Source: Deinococcus sp. | GTDB taxonomy: Bacteria; Deinococcota; Deinococci; Deinococcales; Deinococcaceae | Reading direction: 5' to 3' | NCBI GenBank assembly: GCA_018260375.1 | Contig: JAGLBF010000042.1 | Location: 1-18,079, forward strand | Length of the DNA stretch: 18,079 bases | Part shown: in pieces, positions 13,290-18,079 of the stretch | Layout: the number at the start of each line of letters is the position of its first letter | Position numbering within the stretch: the first letter of the stretch is position 1 | The notes under the pieces: model-generated | What the model was told of the DNA's origin: nothing | The model's database searches: none | Seen by the model: the letters and a program-made list of their open reading frames with translations, nothing else | Translations under genes and position numbers: made by a program

Positions 13290-14303
13290 TCACACTGTGC
13301 GGGGCGTGGGCGCTGGCCCTTTGAGGCGGCGCTGAGCCTCTTGCAAAATTTGCTCCGCCGTCATGTCTATATCAAAGCGCTTAAAGTTGGTGCTGAGGCT
13401 TTGTGCGTCGCGGCGCAGCAGCGCTTCAAAGTTGGGATTTTTGCGGGTGCTCATCTGCGGAAAGTCAATGATATATACCGCACCTTCCCACCACAGCAAG
13501 TTATAGGTGCTGTAATCACCGTGTACATAGCCCAGGCGCAGTAAGTCGCTGAGGCCCTGTATGCTCTGGTCGCAGGCACTCTGCGCCTCGGTGGGGGTAA
13601 GTTGCGCGTCGCTCAGGCGCGGGGCGGGGCTGTCCTCGGTGCCAATAAGGCCCATCAGTACGGCGGGTACGGTATCGGCGTAGTCTTTGATATCAGGGCC
13701 AACCAGGGGCTGCGGTACATTGAGCCCAGCACGCCACAGCGTCCACAAGTAGGTGTATTCAGCGATGACCCACTCAAATTGCAGCATGCTCAGCCCCTTG
13801 CGGCTGCGGCTTTTCATGGCGCGGGCGGCGCGCGAATCTTCGGTGATTTGGCCCTCACGGTACACCGCGTCATTTTTAAAGCTGCGGGCCTCAAAATCGC
13901 GGTAAATCTTGAGCAGCGCACTGCTTTGTTCGCCGCTCAGGTCAGTCTCTACAATGTAGGTGGTGGCTTCTTTGCCGCTCTTGAGTTCGGCAATCACCTC
14001 GCGGATGTAGCCCTGCTCCGCCAGGTGCCGCACTGTGGCGTCAGCAATCTCTTGGTCCTTGCCTTCAGCGTCTTGAGTGGTCACCAGGTCAGCGACCTTG
14101 CGCCGCCCCGTGGGTTTGGTTTTCTTGCGGTACAGGCGCTCGCCCGTCTCTTCCCAGTTGTCCTCTTCCCAGTCGCCGGCTGAGTCATTGTCTGGGTCGT
14201 CGGCTGGGTCATCTTCCCAGTGATCTTGCCAGTCGGCTTCCTGTTCACGGTCAGCTACTTCATGGTTCAGGTTATCGTCGGCTGGGCTGGGCTGATCGCT
14301 CAT
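13290..14303 (-). CDS. RIO1-family serine protein kinase
   Basis: A 337-residue cytoplasmic protein with a RIO kinase domain at about 95-330. Visible elements are Lys132 (LLKIYR) for ATP, the catalytic loop HGDYSTYNLLW (261-271; D263, N268) and the metal-binding IIDFPQ (278-283; D280). RIO kinases are atypical Ser kinases, or ATPases, best known from ribosome maturation in archaea and eukaryotes; the role of bacterial members is poorly understood. The N-terminal 55 residues are extremely acidic and Trp/Asp/Glu-rich, followed by a basic stretch (59-69, RKKTKPTGRRK). ATG 14303 is preferred, with GGGGTG six bases upstream; GTG 14312 would add three residues. It lies upstream of pheT on the same strand, but 320 bp apart. 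Confidence 0.9.
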   Translation of the reverse strand: MSDQPSPADDNLNHEVADREQEADWQDHWEDDPADDPDNDSAGDWEEDNWEETGERLYRKKTKPTGRRKVADLVTTQDAEGKDQEIADATVRHLAEQGYIREVIAELKSGKEATTYIVETDLSGEQSSALLKIYRDFEARSFKNDAVYREGQITEDSRAARAMKSRSRKGLSMLQFEWVIAEYTYLWTLWRAGLNVPQPLVGPDIKDYADTVPAVLMGLIGTEDSPAPRLSDAQLTPTEAQSACDQSIQGLSDLLRLGYVHGDYSTYNLLWWEGAVYIIDFPQMSTRKNPNFEALLRRDAQSLSTNFKRFDIDMTAEQILQEAQRRLKGPAPTPRTV

Positions 14304-14515
14304 AGCGGCCACCCCAAAGAGGGCCTTTTAGGCTGGAGAAATACTGTCAAACGGTATATAAACAAAATAGCTCCTCAAGTGAAACACTAAACGTACAGAA
14401 TCTGTCTTGGCCTCGCCTGTGACCGTATAAAAGCAGTGTAGCAGAGCGGAATCCGTATCAGATGACGCTGGTGCTGCGCTGTATCTATATCTATACAGTT
14501 GCTGTATCTGGTTTC
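14304..14515. other. Intergenic region upstream of the RIO kinase
   Basis: About 210 bp. A TTGACA hexamer (14350-14345 on the minus strand) is a possible -35 for the kinase, but no well-spaced -10 is clear. GGAATCCGTAT at 14448-14458 matches the last bases of repeat unit B and looks like a solo relic. CTGTAT (14479-14484) and ATACAG (14493-14498) form a dyad. Confidence 0.35.
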
Positions 14516-15634
14516 TCAGCGGCCGTACACCAAGCGCCGTACCAGCCACTCGGCGGGACCGCGCTCAAAGTAGCGCAGATACAGCCCCGACAGGGCCACT
14601 TGCGCCGCGCCGAAGATCAGCGCAATTAGCAGGGCCCCCGCCGCGCCCAGATGTCCGTAAAGGCCGCCGCCATAGGGGTAACACAGCCAGGTCATGGCGA
14701 TAGACTGGGCAAAATAGTTGGTCATTGACAGCCGCCCGCTAGCGGCCAGGTGGCGCAGTGGCCCCGTGCGCCCCGCCACTACCAGTAGCCCCAGTGCGCC
14801 CAGGTACACCAGGCCCAGGCACACGCCACCGCCAAAGCGTGCCATCAGGCCCAGCAGCGCGGCAAAGTAACTGCTCTGGGTATTACACCAGGCCAGCAGT
14901 ATGCTCAGTGGCAAGCCCAGCAGCCCCAGCCACAACAGCCGCCGCAAGGTCGCTGTGTGCTCGGCGGGGCGGTAGAGCACCCCCGAACGGTAGAGCGCTC
15001 CGCCCAGGCAAAAGAGCCCTAGCAGCCACGCGCCGTCAAACACCACCACACCCAGCAAGTTGGGTAAGGCTTCTTGGAGGCGCTGCCAGACCAACGTGAG
15101 GTAGGTTGCAGGTAATTCAGGCTCGTTGCCGCGCATGTAGATCCCGCTGTACTCCACCGCCGCTTGCAGCCCAGTAAAGCCCAGCCAGCCTAGGCACAGC
15201 ATGCTGCCCAGCCACGCCAGCAGGCGCCAGCGCACCGCCGCCAGAGGCAAGAGGGCCAGTGCCAGCACCGCATAATTGGCGATGATGTCGCCGTGCCACA
15301 CCAAAATGTAGTGCGCTAGCCCCAGCCCCAGCAACGTGACTAGGCGCCGCAGCAGTAGCCCAGCTCCGCCGCGCGTCAGCAAGGTATACGCCCCCGCACC
15401 AAACAGCAGCGCAAACACACTTACAGCCTTTCCATTGATAAAGAGGTCGATGACCACCTGTGCCGCGCGGTCAATCCCCGTCTGTTGCCACTCGCTATAG
15501 CCTGCAAAGTCTTGCATATTGACGCACAAAATGCCCCACAGCGCCGCCCCACGCAGCACGTCAGGCAACAGGGCGCGCTCGGTGGGGGCGGTGGCGATAA
15601 CTGGGGTAGGCGGCGGCGACGTAGGCACAGGCAT
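14516..15634 (-). CDS. DUF418-family (YeiB-like) membrane protein
   Basis: A 372-residue polytopic inner-membrane protein. The N-terminal RALLPDVLRGAALWGILCVNMQDFAGYS and the C-terminal half, ending LYLRYFERGPAEWLVRRLVYGR, fit the DUF418 family (E. coli YeiB), whose members are predicted acyltransferase- or transport-like membrane proteins of unknown function. About ten hydrophobic stretches can be seen. The start is uncertain. ATG 15634 (MPVPTSPPPTP) has a TACTCT box 5 nt upstream. ATG 15661, nine codons earlier, lies exactly where the repeat ends, so the repeat supplies its AT; longer extensions read through the repeat and are artefacts. The flanking repeat may carry or disturb the promoter. 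Confidence 0.82.
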   Translation of the reverse strand: MPVPTSPPPTPVIATAPTERALLPDVLRGAALWGILCVNMQDFAGYSEWQQTGIDRAAQVVIDLFINGKAVSVFALLFGAGAYTLLTRGGAGLLLRRLVTLLGLGLAHYILVWHGDIIANYAVLALALLPLAAVRWRLLAWLGSMLCLGWLGFTGLQAAVEYSGIYMRGNEPELPATYLTLVWQRLQEALPNLLGVVVFDGAWLLGLFCLGGALYRSGVLYRPAEHTATLRRLLWLGLLGLPLSILLAWCNTQSSYFAALLGLMARFGGGVCLGLVYLGALGLLVVAGRTGPLRHLAASGRLSMTNYFAQSIAMTWLCYPYGGGLYGHLGAAGALLIALIFGAAQVALSGLYLRYFERGPAEWLVRRLVYGR

Positions 15635-15659
15635 AGCGTAGAGTATTGATACACCACTC

Positions 15660-15794
15660 ATACGGACTGCGCTAAATTCCACCACAGTTGGAAAAGCGCC
15701 GCCTGCGGCTCCATACCGCGCAGTCCGTATGCTGTTCCCACTCGCATCCGCTCGGATTGATTTGGCGTACTTCCGAATCAATCGGAATCCGTAT
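15660..15794 (+). repeat. Dispersed palindromic repeat, full A+B copy with inverted loop
   Basis: Unit A (15660-15730) has perfect 13-bp ends, ATACGGACTGCGC and GCGCAGTCCGTAT. Unit B (15731-15794) has the same flanks and arms as the other copies (GATTGATT 15755-15762, AATCAATC 15776-15783), but its 13-nt loop (15763-15775) is TGGCGTACTTCCG, the exact reverse complement of the loop in the copies at 936 and 10361. The element abuts the DUF418 gene start region. Confidence 0.93.
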
Positions 15795-16019
15795 CAGGTG
15801 TCAGCAGTTCTGGGACGTCATATGCATGGCGACTTGAACCTGAGTTGGTTACGCGGTGAAAGAAGGCGAGCGGCCGTAGAACAAAGTAGGCCTTTGGCGG
15901 TACGCAAGCGGAGGCGGTGCCTGGTCACGTTGCTGAGACTATGCTGGAATCAAGTGGAATGCTTATTATTCAGTCTATACAGGCTCTGCCTTTAACCCTT
16001 TAACCCGCATTTACCTTCA
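15795..16019. other. Intergenic region downstream of the cyclophilin gene
   Basis: About 225 bp. A plus-strand frame from ATG 15822 gives 57 Arg/Leu-rich residues with no family resemblance and no ribosome site. TTTAACCC is repeated in tandem just before 16010. I see no gene; a decayed mobile-element fragment cannot be excluded. Confidence 0.4.
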
Positions 16020-16020
16020 C

Positions 16021-16050
16021 AAAAAAACTGCCCCAAAGACAACGGGGCAG
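16021..16050 (-). terminator. Rho-independent terminator of the cyclophilin gene
   Basis: On the minus strand CTGCCCC (16050-16044) and GGGGCAG (16034-16028) form a seven-pair GC-rich stem with a nine-base loop, followed directly by seven T residues (16027-16021). It lies about 25 bp after the stop codon. Confidence 0.92.
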
Positions 16051-16075
16051 GGCGTTAGGCGTTCGCTACGGCGGC

Positions 16076-16636
16076 TTAGTGTTGTAGCACGTAGGCGCGC
16101 TCAATTTTATCGGGCGTGCCAGGATAGCCAGGCTGAATGCGGGTGAGTTTGTCAAGCACCTCTAGGCCCTCTACCACTTGGCCAAACACGGTGTGCTTGC
16201 CGTCTAGGTGGGGCGTGGGTGCAAAGGTCATGAAGATCTGTGAGCCGTTGGTGTTGGGGCCACGATTGGCCATGCTGACCACGCCTTTTTTGTTGTGGCG
16301 GTGCTCGTTAAACTCGTCTTCAAATTGGTAGCCAGGGCCGCCTGTACCGTTGCCTAGGGGGTCGCCCGTTTGGGCCATAAAGTCCTGGATAACACGGTGA
16401 AAGGAGATGCCGTCATAGAAATGGTTGCGGATAAGGTACACAAAGCTGTTGACCGTCTGGGGCGCTTCGTCGGGGTACAGCTCTATGACAATATTACCCT
16501 TGGTGGTTTCAAACACGGCCAGGTACTTTTTGCCGGGCTCAATGGCTTCGCCCAGCGCGGGGGCCTGGCGGAAAGTGGTCTGCCGCTCGTCTGACAGGGC
16601 GGGGAGTTCGGTATAGCCTTCTTTAGTATAGGTCAT
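16076..16636 (-). CDS. Peptidyl-prolyl cis-trans isomerase, cyclophilin type
   Basis: A 186-residue cyclophilin that speeds proline isomerisation during protein folding. The core (about 38-186) carries FHRV (Arg81), FMAQTGDP (Phe86, Gln89), GSQIFMT (Gln133, Phe135) and HLDGKHTVFG (Leu144, His148). The position equal to Trp121 of human cyclophilin A is His143, which in other bacterial cyclophilins goes with weak cyclosporin binding. An N-terminal extension of about 38 residues is hydrophilic, with no signal peptide, so the enzyme is probably cytoplasmic. ATG 16636 has no Shine-Dalgarno; TAAACT ends six bases upstream, so leaderless transcription is likely. It is a single-gene unit with its own terminator, divergent from the Fsr-type transporter across a 170-bp control region. 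Confidence 0.94.
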   Translation of the reverse strand: MTYTKEGYTELPALSDERQTTFRQAPALGEAIEPGKKYLAVFETTKGNIVIELYPDEAPQTVNSFVYLIRNHFYDGISFHRVIQDFMAQTGDPLGNGTGGPGYQFEDEFNEHRHNKKGVVSMANRGPNTNGSQIFMTFAPTPHLDGKHTVFGQVVEGLEVLDKLTRIQPGYPGTPDKIERAYVLQH

Positions 16637-16642
16637 AGCAAC

Positions 16643-16680
16643 AGTTTAGCATTGAGCACTCTGTGAGCACTCAGCACTCT
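16643..16680 (-). promoter_or_regulatory. Cyclophilin promoter with AGCACTC repeats
   Basis: A minus-strand -10 TAAACT (16648-16643) lies 6 nt before the ATG. Upstream, AGCACTC (plus-strand reading) occurs at 16655, 16666 and 16673, where the -35 and regulator sites would be. No TTGACA-like -35 is present, so an activator or alternative factor may be used. Confidence 0.4.
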
Positions 16681-16738
16681 GCACAAATCAGGTGATCCGC
16701 TGGCTTTTGGTTGCCGCTGAATGTGTTGGGTTGGTGTT

Positions 16739-16763
16739 GCTCAGCGCTGAGCCGGCGTATAAT
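16739..16763 (+). promoter_or_regulatory. Fsr-gene promoter with 14-bp palindrome
   Basis: TATAAT (16758-16763) is a perfect -10. Just upstream GCTCAGCGCTGAGC (16739-16752) is a perfect palindrome covering the spacer and part of the -35 position, where no consensus -35 is found. This looks like an operator. Confidence 0.5.
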
Positions 16764-16775
16764 GACCCCTCAATG

Positions 16776-16797
16776 CCTGTATATCAGGCTATACAGG
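16776..16797 (+). promoter_or_regulatory. 8-6-8 inverted repeat before the Fsr gene
   Basis: CCTGTATA (16776-16783) and TATACAGG (16790-16797) are exact inverted repeats with a 6-nt spacer. They lie after the -10 and run into the Shine-Dalgarno AGGGGG (16795-16800), so they could be a repressor operator or an RNA hairpin that hides the ribosome site. Confidence 0.55.
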
Positions 16798-16806
16798 GGG
16801 CAATAC

Positions 16807-17994
16807 ATGAGTATGCTGGTAGAACACCGGGCAGTGCAAAGTGGTGTGGCGATTGCGGTGGCTGTGACGGCGGGGCATTTTATCAACGATGCTTACGCCG
16901 CTATGCTTGGCCCACTGGGGCCAGCGCTGCAGCACAGGTACGGCGTGAGTATCGCTGCTGTGACCTTGCTGGGCAGTGTCTTTTCGCTGACCAGCAGTGT
17001 GTTACAACCTGTGCTGGGCATCATCGGTCAAAAGTTGGGCCGCCGTGCTACCGCTGCCTTTGGCCCCACCATGACAGGCCTGGGGCTGACGCTCATGAGT
17101 TTTGTGCCTTGGTTTGGTGCGCTGGTGTTGTTGGTAGCGGTATCGGGCTTTGGCAGTGGTTTTTTTCACCCAGCGGGGGCAGGGTATATAGCGCGCTACA
17201 GCCCCCAAAATAAGCGCGGCTTGTGGGCCAGTTTGTTTGGGGCGGGCGGCACGGCGGGCATGGCGCTGGGGCCAGTGTTTGCTAACGTGGGGCTAGACCA
17301 TTTGCACTGGTTTGGTCTTATCGGGCTGCTGACGGGCCTTATCACCTACGTGCTAACCCCCGACGACACGTTGACGGGCGGGCGCAAACAGACCAGCGCC
17401 GCTGACTACCTCAGCATCTTCAAGGGGCCCATGGTCACGTTATGGGGCATGGCGGTGCTGCGGAGCATGGCGAGTATAGGGTATAACACCATGTTGCCCT
17501 TTATCCTGCTTCAGCGCGGCTACAGTCAGCAGCAAACGGGGGGGCTAGTGGCGGTGACGCTGGGCATTTATGCGGTGGCAGCGGCGGTAGGCGGTATCGT
17601 CGGCGGGCGCATCTCTGACCAAATAGGGCGCGTGCCCGTACTGCGCTCAGCCATTTTACTGACTATACCTTTCTTTGCGCTGCTGATCTATTCTGACCCG
17701 CATCAGTGGTGGTTTTATCCGCTGACCTTTTTGGTGGGGGCCTGTGTCAACGCCAGTATTCCCGTAGGCGTGGTAACCGCACAGGAATACGCGCCCAAAC
17801 ACACCGCCCTGGCGAGCAGTATCATGATGGGCTTTTCGTGGGGTGTGGCGGGCGTGTTGGTGGTGCTGGTGGGCAAACTGGCTGACCTGATCAACCCCTC
17901 TACGGCGGCCCTGTGCGCTGTGCTGCTGCTGCTGCCCAGCGTGTTTTTGGCCTACAAACTGCCTGAGCCTCAGAAAGCGACGTTTGAAGGGTGA
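16807..17994 (+). CDS. MFS transporter, fosmidomycin-resistance (Fsr) type
   Basis: A 395-residue 12-helix MFS protein. GHFINDAYAAMLGPLGPAL (23-41) in the first helix and GSGFFHPAGAGYIARYSP (117-132) are hallmarks of the Fsr group, named for E. coli Fsr, which exports fosmidomycin. The loop GGRISDQIGRVPVL is the second-half MFS motif A. It is probably a proton-driven exporter; the natural substrate is unknown. ATG 16807 is preferred: AGGGGG lies six bases upstream, and the first helix begins soon after. An in-frame start at 16711 would add 32 residues encoded across the promoter. Two dyads around the promoter and ribosome site suggest tight, possibly inducible, control. The stop is followed after 30 bp by another repeat copy. 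Confidence 0.9.
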   Translation: MSMLVEHRAVQSGVAIAVAVTAGHFINDAYAAMLGPLGPALQHRYGVSIAAVTLLGSVFSLTSSVLQPVLGIIGQKLGRRATAAFGPTMTGLGLTLMSFVPWFGALVLLVAVSGFGSGFFHPAGAGYIARYSPQNKRGLWASLFGAGGTAGMALGPVFANVGLDHLHWFGLIGLLTGLITYVLTPDDTLTGGRKQTSAADYLSIFKGPMVTLWGMAVLRSMASIGYNTMLPFILLQRGYSQQQTGGLVAVTLGIYAVAAAVGGIVGGRISDQIGRVPVLRSAILLTIPFFALLIYSDPHQWWFYPLTFLVGACVNASIPVGVVTAQEYAPKHTALASSIMMGFSWGVAGVLVVLVGKLADLINPSTAALCAVLLLLPSVFLAYKLPEPQKATFEG

Positions 17995-18024
17995 AATCTT
18001 TGCAGGCTGAGTTCAGTCCGTAGC

Positions 18025-18079
18025 ATACGGACTGCGCTAAATTCCACCACAGTCGGAAAAGTGCCGCCTGCGGCTCCAT
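18025..18079 (+). repeat. Dispersed palindromic repeat, unit A cut by the window end
   Basis: It starts ATACGGACTGCGCTAAATTC and matches unit A to the last base of the window. CAGTCCGTA (18014-18022), 2 bp upstream, looks like the right end of another unit A, as at the 10361 copy. Whether unit B follows cannot be seen. Confidence 0.85.

Noticed and set aside
13602..14183. 193-codon plus-strand open frame
   Set aside because: It is antisense to the RIO kinase catalytic region; a shadow.
15635..15781. N-terminal extension of the DUF418 protein through the repeat
   Set aside because: The residues are translation of the dispersed repeat; the same peptide (MIRKYAKSI) appears wherever unit B is read.
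15729..15995. Plus-strand frame starting in the repeat, possible transposase fragment
   Set aside because: Arg/Leu-rich sequence without DDE or other transposase motifs and without a ribosome site; noted only as unexplained intergenic DNA.

Overview
The window looks like a chromosomal segment of a Deinococcaceae-type bacterium (Deinococcus or a close relative). This is inferred from the gene set (RIO1-like kinase, LysM-NlpC/P60 hydrolase, stand-alone JAMM protease, Fsr-type transporter), the moderately GC-rich coding style, several genes that appear to be transcribed leaderless from a TAnnnT box 5-8 nt before the start codon, and a family of short dispersed palindromic repeats of a kind known from Deinococcus. 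No rRNA, tRNA, CRISPR array, prophage or intact insertion sequence is visible.

Layout. 1-810: promoter, structured leader, rpmI, rplT and a clear terminator (+). 811-1122: intergenic, with a half copy of the repeat. 1123-4263: ftsK (-). 4264-4715: intergenic, with a diverged repeat. 4716-5138: JAMM/MPN metalloprotease (+), followed directly by another repeat. 5255-6172: secreted LysM-LysM-NlpC/P60 hydrolase (-), with a 14-bp inverted repeat around its promoter. 6261-6649: regulatory gap with repeated TGTCAG boxes and a consensus-like promoter. 6650-7999: MFS exporter (+). 8112-8831: uncharacterised arginase-like protein (+). 8855-9253: small four-helix membrane protein (-). 9534-10301: sirtuin without zinc cysteines (-). 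10361-10496: full repeat. 10496-12970: pheT (-). 13290-14303: RIO kinase (-). 14516-15634: DUF418 membrane protein (-). 15660-15794: full repeat. 16076-16636: cyclophilin (-), divergent from an Fsr-type MFS transporter at 16807-17994 (+). The last repeat, at 18025, runs off the window.

The genes are mostly single transcription units for housekeeping, envelope and transport functions and do not form one pathway. The most unusual structure is the repeat family. It is a mosaic of a 71-bp palindromic unit A and a 64-bp unit B, with all recognised copies in the same orientation. The 13-nt loop of unit B's hairpin is inverted in one copy relative to two others, and two copies overlap the last base of a stop codon (pheT and the JAMM gene). 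Other points of interest are the cysteine-free sirtuin, the dyad-rich control region between the cyclophilin and Fsr genes, and the inverted repeat around the LysM/NlpC promoter. All family assignments come from motif reading only; no database search was run.
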